From assembly GCA_910575605.1 (NCBI GenBank), contig CAJTEW010000003.1:1-64000 (forward strand): DNA of 64,000 nucleotides, in the 5' to 3' direction. Source of the DNA: Lachnospiraceae bacterium. GTDB taxonomy: Bacteria; Bacillota; Clostridia; Lachnospirales; Lachnospiraceae. The notes beneath the pieces are model-generated. The model had not been told where the DNA came from, ran no database searches, and saw only the letters and a program-made list of their open reading frames with translations. Within the stretch, counting starts at the first letter, position 1. The number at the start of each line of letters is the position of its first letter. The position numbers and the translations under genes are program-made. Positions 1 through 8,499 of this stretch are shown piece by piece.

Positions 1-2
1 AG

Positions 3-82
3 CAGGGGACAGGGAAAAGCGAATCGGGGACGGGGTATTTTTAAAAATACCCCGTCCCCGATTCGCTTTTCCCTGTCCCTTG
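3..82. repeat. Dispersed GGGGAC palindrome, copy 1
   Basis: A nearly perfect inverted repeat centred between bases 42 and 43, with arms of about 37-40 bases. The inner core is GGGGACGGGGTATTTTT followed directly by its complement. The outer arm carries a second GGGGAC unit (GGGGACAGGG) joined by AAAAGCGAAT. The right end continues into a further partial copy (TGTCCCTTTT, 81-90). It matches five other copies in this window. It resembles the REP/RAYT class of extragenic palindromes, but no transposase is present here. The gene to its left is outside the window. Confidence 0.85.
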
Positions 83-236
83 TCCCTTTTATATCTTGGC
101 TTGAAAAACTGGAAAATTACAGTAAAATTTACAGATTCATCAGAGAATTTTCTATTCTTTTTAAAATCTCTATTTGTTAAAATTCTATTAATAAAACAAG
201 CACAGAAAATGTGCAGGAAAACAGGAGGTATGTAAT

Positions 237-1331
237 ATGAAAATGAAACTCAGAAGAGTCCTTGCAGTGCTTATGTGCATGGTATTTGTCCTTGCTATGG
301 CTGTAGGATGCAGCAGCTCATCCGAGCCGGAGGAAAAGGAGACAGAGACAACAGAAGCAGGCGACGCAGCAGCAGATGCAGCGGACGCAGCAGGCGTAGA
401 TATTAAGGACGCTAAGGTTGGTATTTCTATCTATCAGTTCTCAGATAACTTTATGACACTGTACCGTACAGAGCTTGTTCGTTACATGGTTGACGAGCTG
501 GGATTCACAGAGGCAAACATTACTGTTCAGGATGGTAAGAATGACCAGGCAGAGCAGACAAACCAGATTAACAACTTTATTACAAGCGGCGTAGACGTTA
601 TGATTCTGAACCTTGTTCAGTCATCCTCTGCTCCACAGGTAACAGATATGTGTAAAGAAGCTAACATTCCAGTAGTATATATCAATCGCCAGCCAGATGA
701 GACAGAGTCTGACAGATGGACATCAGAAGGAATCAATGCTACATATATCGGAGCTGATGCAAAACAGTCCGGAACATTCCAGGGTGAAGAAATTGCTGAG
801 ACAGAGAACAAAGGTGATATCAACGGTGATGGAACTGTAAGCTATATTATGATTCAGGGTGACCCGGAGAACATTGATGCTCAGTACAGAACAGAGTATT
901 CCATTAAGGCTCTTGAGGATGCAGGAATGAAGACAGAAGAGCTTCTTCTTCAGAGAGGTGACTGGGATCAGGCTAAGGGTCAGCAGATTACACAGGATGC
1001 CCTGACACAGTTCGGCGACAAGATTGAAGTTGTATTCTGCAACAATGACGCTATGGCACTCGGTGCTCTTCAGGCTATTCAGGCAGCAGACAGAAAGATC
1101 GGTGAGGACATTTATCTTGTAGGTGTTGACGCTCTTACAGACGCTGTACAGAATATCGTTGACGGTAAATTTACAGGAACTGTATTTAACGATTACTTTG
1201 GACAGGCTCAGGGAGCAGCGGACCTTGCAGTTAAGTTCTTAAACGGCGAAAAGGTAGATGCAATCAACATGGTTGACTATGTAAAGGTTACACCAGATAA
1301 TGCAGAAGAGATTCTTGAAAAGATTAAATAA
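237..1331 (+). CDS. mglB: Galactose/methyl-galactoside ABC transporter, substrate-binding lipoprotein
   Basis: Extracytoplasmic binding protein that captures galactose or glucose for the MglAC importer. The 364-residue product starts with a lipoprotein signal peptide ending in a lipobox at about residues 22-25 (AVGC), followed by an acidic linker. The rest is a periplasmic-binding-protein type 1 sugar fold. The segment DINGDGTVSY (about residues 193-202) matches the calcium loop of enterobacterial galactose-binding protein, which makes galactose/glucose the best ligand guess. An AGGAGG site lies just upstream of the ATG. It is followed by an intercistronic hairpin and then mglA and mglC. A second MglB-like gene lies at 8500. 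Confidence 0.9.
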   Translation: MKMKLRRVLAVLMCMVFVLAMAVGCSSSSEPEEKETETTEAGDAAADAADAAGVDIKDAKVGISIYQFSDNFMTLYRTELVRYMVDELGFTEANITVQDGKNDQAEQTNQINNFITSGVDVMILNLVQSSSAPQVTDMCKEANIPVVYINRQPDETESDRWTSEGINATYIGADAKQSGTFQGEEIAETENKGDINGDGTVSYIMIQGDPENIDAQYRTEYSIKALEDAGMKTEELLLQRGDWDQAKGQQITQDALTQFGDKIEVVFCNNDAMALGALQAIQAADRKIGEDIYLVGVDALTDAVQNIVDGKFTGTVFNDYFGQAQGAADLAVKFLNGEKVDAINMVDYVKVTPDNAEEILEKIK

Positions 1332-1347
1332 TGAAACTATGAAGCCA

Positions 1348-1382
1348 GAAATCAGGTGTGTGCAATGCACACACCTGATTTC
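1348..1382 (+). terminator. Intercistronic hairpin between mglB and mglA
   Basis: A perfect inverted repeat with 17-base arms (GAAATCAGGTGTGTGCA at 1348-1364 and its complement at 1366-1382) around one base. There is no T-tract. Such hairpins between a binding-protein gene and its ATPase gene commonly stabilise the upstream mRNA or attenuate read-through, giving excess binding protein; that role is inferred here. Confidence 0.75.
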
Positions 1383-1405
1383 GTAAGAAGGAAAGGAGAG
1401 AGAGG

Positions 1406-2911
1406 ATGGCAGAATACAGACTGGAAATGCATGGAATCAGCAAAAGCTTCCCAGGTGTAAAGGCGCTTGATAATGTAAACTTAAGTGTCAGGCCGGGAAC
1501 AGTTCATGCTTTGATGGGGGAAAACGGCGCCGGAAAATCGACTCTTATGAAATGCCTTTTCGGTATTTACAAGATGGATGAAGGAGAAGTACTTGTTGAT
1601 GGTCAAAAGATGAATATCAGCAACCCGGACGAGGCGCTGCACCACGGACTTGCAATGGTGCATCAGGAATTGCAGCCGGTGCCGGACAGAACCATTGCCG
1701 AAAATATGTATCTGGGAAGATACCCCTTAAAATCTTATGGTCCTTTAAAGGTAATTGACCATAAGACAATGAATGAGGAAACTGTTAAATGGCTGGAGAA
1801 CGTTAAGATGCCGTTTGACCCAAAAAGAAAGCTTGGTGAATTATCAATTTCACAGATGCAGTCCGTTGAGATTGCAAAAGCAGTATCGCAGGATGCGAGA
1901 CTGATTATTTTGGATGAACCTACTTCATCCCTGACAGAAAATGAAGTGGAAGCTCTTTTTTCAATCGTAAGAGACTTGAAATCAAGAGGGGTTTCTTTTG
2001 TATATATTTCCCATAAGATGGCAGAAATACGCCAGATTGCAGATGATATTACAATCATGCGTGACGGAACTTATGTGGGAAGCTGGAATATGAATGATAT
2101 TTCAGATAATGAGATTGTAAAGCAGATGGTTGGCCGTGAACTTACGAATGTATATCCGCCTCTTGACAATGAACCAGGTGAGATTTTGATGGAGGTAAAG
2201 GGATATACAAGTATCAGTGACCGTTCCTTCCAGGACTGCTCGTTTAAACTCCGAAGAGGAGAGATATTAGGCTTCGGCGGCCTGGTCGGAGCTCAGAGAA
2301 CGGAGCTTATGGAGGCGGTTTTCGGAATCCGCCATATTAAATCAGGTGAAATTTTCCTTAACGGAAAACAGATTAGTATTAAGTGCCCTCATGACGCAAT
2401 TAAAAATGGAATAGGAATGATTACCGAGGACCGGCGTGGAACAGGTATTCTAGGATGTCTTTCAATCGCCGATAATGTATCCATTGCATCTCTTGACAAC
2501 TATCTGGAGGCGGGCGTTAAGCTGAACACGAAAAAGATTGAGGAGCTTGTGCAGGATAATGTGGGTAAATTAAGCATCAAGACCCCAAGCAGCAAGGAGC
2601 TGATCCGGAACCTTTCCGGCGGTAACCAGCAGAAGGTTATTATTTCAAGATGGCTTGCCAATAACCCAGATGTTTTGATTATGGATGAGCCTACCCGTGG
2701 TATTGATGTAGGCGCCAAGTATGAGATTTACCAGATTATGATTGAACTGGCGAAGCAGGGGAAGGGAATCATCATGATTTCTTCCGAAATGCCGGAGCTT
2801 CTCGGTGTATCAAACCGTATTATGGTTATGTGCAATAAGAGAATTACCGGTGAGTTGTCTGGAGAAGAAGCTACACAGGAAAACGTTATGAAGTATGCAA
2901 CACAGTTCTAA
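1406..2911 (+). CDS. mglA: Galactose/methyl-galactoside ABC transporter, ATP-binding protein
   Basis: Double-ATPase subunit of a CUT2-family sugar importer, 501 residues, the usual length for MglA/RbsA. The first cassette has Walker A GENGAGKST (38-46) and Walker B LIILDEPTSS. The second has the degenerate P-loop GLVGAQRTEL expected for this family, the signature LSGGNQQKV and Walker B VLIMDEPTRG. The ATG is preceded by a GGAGAGAGG site. It lies between mglB and mglC, with 27 bases to the latter, so the three form one operon. Confidence 0.93.
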   Translation: MAEYRLEMHGISKSFPGVKALDNVNLSVRPGTVHALMGENGAGKSTLMKCLFGIYKMDEGEVLVDGQKMNISNPDEALHHGLAMVHQELQPVPDRTIAENMYLGRYPLKSYGPLKVIDHKTMNEETVKWLENVKMPFDPKRKLGELSISQMQSVEIAKAVSQDARLIILDEPTSSLTENEVEALFSIVRDLKSRGVSFVYISHKMAEIRQIADDITIMRDGTYVGSWNMNDISDNEIVKQMVGRELTNVYPPLDNEPGEILMEVKGYTSISDRSFQDCSFKLRRGEILGFGGLVGAQRTELMEAVFGIRHIKSGEIFLNGKQISIKCPHDAIKNGIGMITEDRRGTGILGCLSIADNVSIASLDNYLEAGVKLNTKKIEELVQDNVGKLSIKTPSSKELIRNLSGGNQQKVIISRWLANNPDVLIMDEPTRGIDVGAKYEIYQIMIELAKQGKGIIMISSEMPELLGVSNRIMVMCNKRITGELSGEEATQENVMKYATQF

Positions 2912-2938
2912 TACTGTGTCCGTTAGGAGGAGGAAACA

Positions 2939-3922
2939 ATGAGTAAAAAGATTAATATTAAAGATACATTAATCAATAATGGTATCGTTTTATTGCTTGC
3001 GGTTCTTGTGGTATATGTAAGTATCAATGTACCGGCGTTCCGAAGCTTTGCTAACTTAAAGAATCTGGCCATCAATGCAGCTCCCCGTGTTATTGTTGCA
3101 TTGGGTGTCAGCGGCTGCCTTATCACAAAGGGAACCGACCTTTCCGCAGGACGTATGGTAGGCCTTGCCGGATGTCTCGCAGGAATTATGCTGCAAAAGC
3201 CAGACGCGCCAGGTAAAATCTGGCCGAATTTCCCACAGCTTAATGTATTTCTTGTACTGTTAATCTGTATGGCTGTCTGCTCAGTATTTGGTCTTATTAA
3301 CGGTATTGTAGTTGCCTACCTGAATGTACCAGCCTTCATTGGAACACTTGGTATGCAGATGATAGTATATGGTATTGCCCTTGTTGTTACAAATGCAGTT
3401 CCAATCGGCGGTTACCGCGCAGACTTTACAACTGTCACACAGGGAAATGTTGCCGGAATTCCATTTCTGTTCATTTATCTTGTTATTGCGGCAGCTATTA
3501 TCTGGTTTGTATATAACTACACCCGCCACGGCAAATATATGTACGCAATCGGCGGCAATGAATCCGCAGCAGAGGTATCTGGTGTTAATGTAAAGAAGAC
3601 AAAAATCATTATTTATGTAACGGCAGCATGTCTGTATGCAATCGCAGGCTTCCTGTTCAGCGGCAAGTCAGGCGGCGCGTCTGTAAACCTTGGTATGTCT
3701 TACGAGCTGGAAGCGATCGCTGCCTGTACCATCGGCGGTGTATCTGTAAACGGTGGTATCGGACGTGTGTCCGGAGTAATTATTGGTGTTGCGGTTTTCG
3801 AGCTTTTGAAGTCCTCTCTGCAGTTCTTAGGAGTAAATACAAACTACCAGTTTATTGCACAGGGTATTGTAATCGTTGTGGCAATAGCACTTGATATCCG
3901 TAAATACATTGCGAAAAAATAA
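2939..3922 (+). CDS. mglC: Galactose/methyl-galactoside ABC transporter, permease
   Basis: Membrane subunit of the CUT2 sugar importer (BPD_transp_2 family), 327 residues with 8-10 hydrophobic segments. The family features GTDLSAGRMVGLAG near the N-terminus and the AIGGNESAAEVSGVNV cytoplasmic loop, which contacts MglA, are both visible. A strong AGGAGGA site precedes the ATG. It is the last gene of the mgl operon, followed by a terminator-like hairpin. Confidence 0.92.
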   Translation: MSKKINIKDTLINNGIVLLLAVLVVYVSINVPAFRSFANLKNLAINAAPRVIVALGVSGCLITKGTDLSAGRMVGLAGCLAGIMLQKPDAPGKIWPNFPQLNVFLVLLICMAVCSVFGLINGIVVAYLNVPAFIGTLGMQMIVYGIALVVTNAVPIGGYRADFTTVTQGNVAGIPFLFIYLVIAAAIIWFVYNYTRHGKYMYAIGGNESAAEVSGVNVKKTKIIIYVTAACLYAIAGFLFSGKSGGASVNLGMSYELEAIAACTIGGVSVNGGIGRVSGVIIGVAVFELLKSSLQFLGVNTNYQFIAQGIVIVVAIALDIRKYIAKK

Positions 3923-3936
3923 AAATATATTTAAAG

Positions 3937-3966
3937 AAAAAGGGCAGCCCAGGGAGCTGTCCTTTT
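3937..3966 (+). terminator. Terminator after mglC
   Basis: AAAAGGGCAGC (3938-3948) pairs with GCTGTCCTTTT (3956-3966), with one G-U pair and a 7-base loop, ending in a short T-run. It lies 15 bases after the mglC stop and separates mgl from the two-component operon. Confidence 0.6.
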
Positions 3967-4041
3967 GGCAGTTGTATATGCAGGACGGTGTGGGAGGTAT
4001 CCCTTCTTGTATTCTAACCCCTATTTTAAACTGGTAATTTT

Positions 4042-4050
4042 TGGTATAAT
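4042..4050 (+). promoter_or_regulatory. Extended -10 promoter of the two-component operon
   Basis: TGGTATAAT is an extended -10 element (TGn plus consensus TATAAT at 4045-4050), 29 bases before the regulator ATG. No good -35 is visible, as expected for an extended -10 or activated promoter. The same TGGTATAAT occurs before the MBL-fold gene near 51189. Confidence 0.55.
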
Positions 4051-4078
4051 AAAACTATAAATAAAGAAAGGTTCGGAT

Positions 4079-5689
4079 ATGCAGTATACAGTTTTAGTTG
4101 TTGATGATGAGGAGGAGATCCGGGAGGGGATTATTCGTAAGATTGACTGGGAGAGGTATGGCTTTCGGATTGTAGGCAGCGCTGGGAATGGGAGTGATGC
4201 CTTGGAAATTGCGGAGAACCTCCAGCCGGATGTGGTGATGACAGATATTATGATGCCTTTTATGGACGGTCTGGAGTTAGGAGAACGAATTATCCGCATG
4301 AATCCGGAGGTAAAGCTTCTGGTCTTTTCCGGCGCGGATGAATTTGAATATGCACAGAAGGCTCTGAGAATCCAGGCAGTGGAATATATTTTGAAGCCTA
4401 TTGACGCGAAGGAGCTTGGGGAAACGCTCACGAAGATTAAAGAAACCCTTGATAAAGAGTATGAGGCAAAGCGGAACCTTGAAACTCTGCGGGAGCATTA
4501 TATGGAAAGCATACCGGTTATCAGGGAACAGACGATGGTGGCGCTCATTGAGGGAAGAATCGCCAGGGAGCAGCTGGAGAAGAAAAGCGGTATTGCACAG
4601 CTTGATCTGGAGGCATGGGGATACACAGTAGGACTTTTAGAGCTGGAGCCGAATCAGAGGAAAGAGACAACGGACATGTTTCCAAACCATGACGAAATGC
4701 TGATTCCGGTGACTCTTAAGCAGATTGCAGATGAGATACTCCCGTCATATGTCAAGGTGACGACTTTTTATTATGATGACATGGTAGGGGCAGTAGTCAA
4801 TCTCTATCAGGAGAAGGATATTTTAAAAGTAATTGAAGGCATGGATCATGTGTGTAAGGCTATGCAGAAGGTTTACAGCGTAACAGTGACAGGTGGAATC
4901 GGGACTGCCTGTAAAAGTGCGGCAGAGCTGCGCTATGCAAGGAAAGAGGCTCAGACAGCCTTAAGCTACAGGGTGGCTTTTGGAAGCGGGCAGGCAATTT
5001 ATCTTGGGGATGTGGAGCCAAAAAAGACGTCTGTGCTTCAGTTTCAGGGAAGTGACGAGACAGAGCTTATGGACGCCATTAAGGTTGGAAATGAGGATGA
5101 GATAGAAAGAAAAGTGAAGAGCCTTTTTGAAAAAATACGGGGGCAGATGTTAAGCAACAGCCAGCTTGAGGTATATTTTATTGAGGTGAAGATTGCCTTT
5201 ATGCGTCTGTTACAGTATTATGAAATCGAAACTGAAAGGTTTGACGAGATTGACAGTCTTCATGTAATAGATGAAATAGGCTCTTTGAATGAGGCTGAGA
5301 AGTGGCTTACACAGATGAGCCTGGAAATCAGCCAGATGATTGAAGAAACCAGAAAGAATTCCCGCTCTATGATTACTATGAGGGCCAAGGAATTTATGCT
5401 GGAGAATTACGGTGATGAGGAGCTGACAGTAGAAAAGGTCAGCAGTATTCTGCATGTGAGTCCTAATTATTTTTCAACATTGTTTAAAAAGGAAATGCAG
5501 GTGTCATTTATCTCATACCTGACAGAAATCCGCATGAAAAAAGCAGTAGAATTTTTAGATATGACAGATGACAAGAGCTATATGATTGCAGAAAAGGTAG
5601 GATATTCTGATCCCAATTATTTCAGCCATGTATTTAAAAAGCATTTTGGTGTATCACCACAGAAATATAGGAGGAGAGTAGACAGATGA
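4079..5689 (+). CDS. YesN-type response regulator with AraC output domain
   Basis: A cytoplasmic transcription regulator of 536 residues. It has an N-terminal receiver with acidic pocket VVDDEEE (7-13) and phospho-acceptor D56 in MTDIMMPFMDG. A long middle region follows, then a C-terminal AraC/XylS double helix-turn-helix containing LTVEKVSSILHVSPNYFSTLFKKEM and VGYSDPNYFSHVFKKHFGVSPQKYRR. It overlaps the kinase gene by 4 bases (ATGA), so the two are translationally coupled. The operon context (mgl upstream, sugar-binding proteins downstream) suggests it controls sugar uptake genes, most simply mglBAC. That target is inferred. Confidence 0.9.
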   Translation: MQYTVLVVDDEEEIREGIIRKIDWERYGFRIVGSAGNGSDALEIAENLQPDVVMTDIMMPFMDGLELGERIIRMNPEVKLLVFSGADEFEYAQKALRIQAVEYILKPIDAKELGETLTKIKETLDKEYEAKRNLETLREHYMESIPVIREQTMVALIEGRIAREQLEKKSGIAQLDLEAWGYTVGLLELEPNQRKETTDMFPNHDEMLIPVTLKQIADEILPSYVKVTTFYYDDMVGAVVNLYQEKDILKVIEGMDHVCKAMQKVYSVTVTGGIGTACKSAAELRYARKEAQTALSYRVAFGSGQAIYLGDVEPKKTSVLQFQGSDETELMDAIKVGNEDEIERKVKSLFEKIRGQMLSNSQLEVYFIEVKIAFMRLLQYYEIETERFDEIDSLHVIDEIGSLNEAEKWLTQMSLEISQMIEETRKNSRSMITMRAKEFMLENYGDEELTVEKVSSILHVSPNYFSTLFKKEMQVSFISYLTEIRMKKAVEFLDMTDDKSYMIAEKVGYSDPNYFSHVFKKHFGVSPQKYRRRVDR

Positions 5690-7485
5690 TCCGCAGACAG
5701 ATTACCCGGTGGACGAACTGGATGGATAACAATAAGCTTCAGACTATCATAATGGTTCCGTTTACACTGATAGGAGTCTGTGCGATTATGATTCTGGCCT
5801 TTGGCCTTTATGTACGGTTTACAAATACCGCGAAGGAGATGGTTACAGAAAAGAACATCCAGATAATGGAGCAGACTAACCAGGCCATGAATAATTATCT
5901 AAAGGAAATGATGCAGGTGTCGGATTCTGTTTATTACCATATTCTCAAGCAGGAGGATGTAAGCAACGCAGATGTGGGGGAATCTATTGAGCTCCTTTAT
6001 AATGCAAATCAGGATAAGGTAGTGAATATTGCATTATTTGATATGAAGGGAAAAGTAGTATACGGAGTGCCGAGCTCCACAGCAAAGAAAAATTCAAGCC
6101 CCAGAAAGGAAGAATGGTATCTGGATGCAGCTTCCAATATCGAGAATCTGCATTTTTCACTTCCATACGTACAGAATATTTTTGATACTCCGGATGCTAG
6201 TTATCGCTGGGTCGTTTCCTTAAGCCGTTATGTAGAGCTTGAACATGAAGGAAAGGTGGAGGATGGTATTCTTCTGGTAGATATGAACTTCAGCGGCATT
6301 GAGCAGATTTTAAAAAATGTGAATCTTGGAAGCCTGGCATATCTCTACCTTATGGATCAGAATGGGGAAATTATTTACCATCCCAGACAGCAGCTTTTAT
6401 ATTCAGGGCTGGCAAAGGAGGATAACCGTCACATAAAGGATTTTGAGGATGGGGGCTATGTCGTAGAATTTCAGGGGGAGCAGAGGCTTAACACGGTAAA
6501 AACAGTAGGCTATACCGGGTGGAAGCTTGTGGCAGTCGTTCCCATGGAAGAGGTTGTGTCAAGCTATCAGGATTTACGGTATTACATACTGATTTTGTCT
6601 ATCTGTCTTATTATTGTGCTTATATGGGTCAGTACAGTTGTATCCGAAAAGTTAACAGTTCCTATTGAACGGCTTGAGGATTCAGTGGAAAGCCTTGAGG
6701 CAGGAAACCTTGAGACAGAGATTGCTATAAGCGGCTCGGAGGAAATAAGGCATCTAGGAAAATCTGTGCAGTCTATGGTAAATCAGATGAAACGCCTGAT
6801 GGAAGAGATTGTAATGGAACAGGAGCTTAAGAGGAGAACTGAATTCGAGGCGCTGGAGACCCAGATTAATCCCCATTTCCTCTATAATACGCTGGATTCT
6901 ATTGTCTGGATGATAGAAAACGGCAAGAATGAAGGCGCAGTTAAGATGGTAACCTCACTGGCAAGGCTGTTTCGCATCAGCATCCGTGGAAAAAGTATTG
7001 TACCGGTCAGAGATGAGCTTGCACACGCAGAGTATTATCTGGCAATACAGAACGTCCGCTATAAAAATAAATTTGCTTATTTTGTGGAGGCAGCAGAGGA
7101 TGTGAAGGATTATGCCACCGTAAAATTAATTCTTCAGCCGATGATAGAAAATTCCATTAATCACGGGATGGCACATATGGAAAAGGACGACGGTGGGGAG
7201 ATTATTGTCCGGGCATATATAGATAAAGACAATCTGATTATGGAAGTGGAGGATAATGGCTGCGGTATGACGCCGGAGAGAATCAGCCAGGTTTTAAACA
7301 GCGGGGAATATGTAAGGAGCAAGGCAGGGGGAATCGGCGTGGGAAATGTAAATGAGCGTATCCGGCTGCATTTTGGAAAAGAATATGGCGTTGAAATTAT
7401 AAGCGAGCCTGACGAGGGAACTATTATGCGTATGCGCATGCCGATTCAAAAGACAGAGAAAAAGGAAGGGGGCAGGCGTGTATGA
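5686..7485 (+). CDS. YesM-type sensor histidine kinase
   Basis: Membrane sensor kinase, 599 residues. An N-terminal TM helix (about 20-45) is followed by an extracytoplasmic Cache-like sensor region of about 250 residues. A second TM (about 300-320) leads to a HAMP linker, a His_kinase domain with QINPHFLYNTLDS (phospho-acceptor H397) and a HATPase_c domain with N-box ENSINHG, DNGCGM and a GIGVGNVNERI lid. It overlaps both neighbours by 4 bases. The downstream membrane-anchored binding protein may present the sugar to the sensor domain, as in LytS/YesM systems with accessory binding proteins. Confidence 0.9.
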   Translation: MIRRQITRWTNWMDNNKLQTIIMVPFTLIGVCAIMILAFGLYVRFTNTAKEMVTEKNIQIMEQTNQAMNNYLKEMMQVSDSVYYHILKQEDVSNADVGESIELLYNANQDKVVNIALFDMKGKVVYGVPSSTAKKNSSPRKEEWYLDAASNIENLHFSLPYVQNIFDTPDASYRWVVSLSRYVELEHEGKVEDGILLVDMNFSGIEQILKNVNLGSLAYLYLMDQNGEIIYHPRQQLLYSGLAKEDNRHIKDFEDGGYVVEFQGEQRLNTVKTVGYTGWKLVAVVPMEEVVSSYQDLRYYILILSICLIIVLIWVSTVVSEKLTVPIERLEDSVESLEAGNLETEIAISGSEEIRHLGKSVQSMVNQMKRLMEEIVMEQELKRRTEFEALETQINPHFLYNTLDSIVWMIENGKNEGAVKMVTSLARLFRISIRGKSIVPVRDELAHAEYYLAIQNVRYKNKFAYFVEAAEDVKDYATVKLILQPMIENSINHGMAHMEKDDGGEIIVRAYIDKDNLIMEVEDNGCGMTPERISQVLNSGEYVRSKAGGIGVGNVNERIRLHFGKEYGVEIISEPDEGTIMRMRMPIQKTEKKEGGRRV

Positions 7486-8444
7486 AATGGAAACGAAAAT
7501 TTCAGCTTGCCCTTCTTATCCTGCTGATACTGGTCTGTCTGGCAAGAATCGCAAGTCCCCCTCGGAATAGGGAAGAGGTTAGCTATAATATTTCTGTTAT
7601 TGTCCGGGGGAATATGGATATGAGCTGGAGCAATCTGAAACGTGGAGCAGAGGATGCGGCTGCGGATTTAAACGTAAATGTACGCTTTGTGGCATCCCTG
7701 GAAGGAAATACGGCCGAGGAGCAGCTGGAGCTTTTAGAAAAGGAGATGGAGGGAAGCGATGCAGTACTTATTTCTCCTGTTAACCGTATTTTGATGAAGG
7801 ATCCCATACTTAAGCTGTCCAAAAACAAAACACCACTTTTGATGTTTGAGTCAGGAATTTCCGGAGAAAATGAGATTCCCCTTTTATGCTGCGACAATGA
7901 GCAGATGGGCAGGGACATGGCACAGGCAATGATTAACCATGGGAATATCCGGGAGAAAATTATTATTTTTTCTGGTAACGGAATCTGTTCCAGTGTTACA
8001 GAGAGGCAGAAGGGATTTCTTTCTGTTATGGAGGAGACAGATAATCAGTGTATGATTGTGAGCGCGGGAAGTTTTCAGCCGGAGGCGATTTCAGAGATTC
8101 TTACAGTGGAGGAGCCGGATGCTGTTATCGCTCTCGATGACCGTATTGTGGAAAATTTGACAAAGGCTGGAAGGATTTACCGCCAGGAGAATACTGGGAA
8201 AAAATTACAGATATATGGAATTGGGTGCAGCAGCGAGATATTAAAGAGTCTGGAGAATCAGGAGCTTGTTAATATAGCGGCGCAGGACGATTATGCAATT
8301 GGTTATCTGGGTGTACAGGAGTCGGTGGCTTTGATTCAGGGAAAAGAGGTGCAGGGAAATGAGGATATCCGCTATATCATTACAAACTCGAGCCATATGT
8401 ATGATGATGTGGATGAAAGGCTGCTATTTCCATTTGTAAGATAA
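7482..8444 (+). CDS. Membrane-anchored periplasmic-binding-protein-like sugar sensor
   Basis: 320 residues. One uncleaved-looking N-terminal TM segment (about 6-22, no lipobox cysteine) precedes a type 1 periplasmic-binding fold (peripl_BP_4: YNISVIVRGNMDMSWSNLKRGAEDAA, DAVLISPV and DAVIALDD). Its start codon overlaps the kinase stop (ATGA). No permease or ATPase follows, so it is more likely an accessory sensor for the kinase than a transporter subunit. The ligand is unknown; a pentose or hexose is suggested by the fold. Confidence 0.8.
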   Translation: MKWKRKFQLALLILLILVCLARIASPPRNREEVSYNISVIVRGNMDMSWSNLKRGAEDAAADLNVNVRFVASLEGNTAEEQLELLEKEMEGSDAVLISPVNRILMKDPILKLSKNKTPLLMFESGISGENEIPLLCCDNEQMGRDMAQAMINHGNIREKIIIFSGNGICSSVTERQKGFLSVMEETDNQCMIVSAGSFQPEAISEILTVEEPDAVIALDDRIVENLTKAGRIYRQENTGKKLQIYGIGCSSEILKSLENQELVNIAAQDDYAIGYLGVQESVALIQGKEVQGNEDIRYIITNSSHMYDDVDERLLFPFVR

Positions 8445-8499
8445 AATGGACTTACAGGGTGAACGGTATATAGATAAAAGGTTACAAGAGGTATGAGTT

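Noticed and set aside
121-192. TCTATT repeats upstream of mglB as response-regulator boxes
   Set aside because: Three copies are present but the spacing is irregular (18 and 15 bases) and the region is generally AT-rich; not strong enough.
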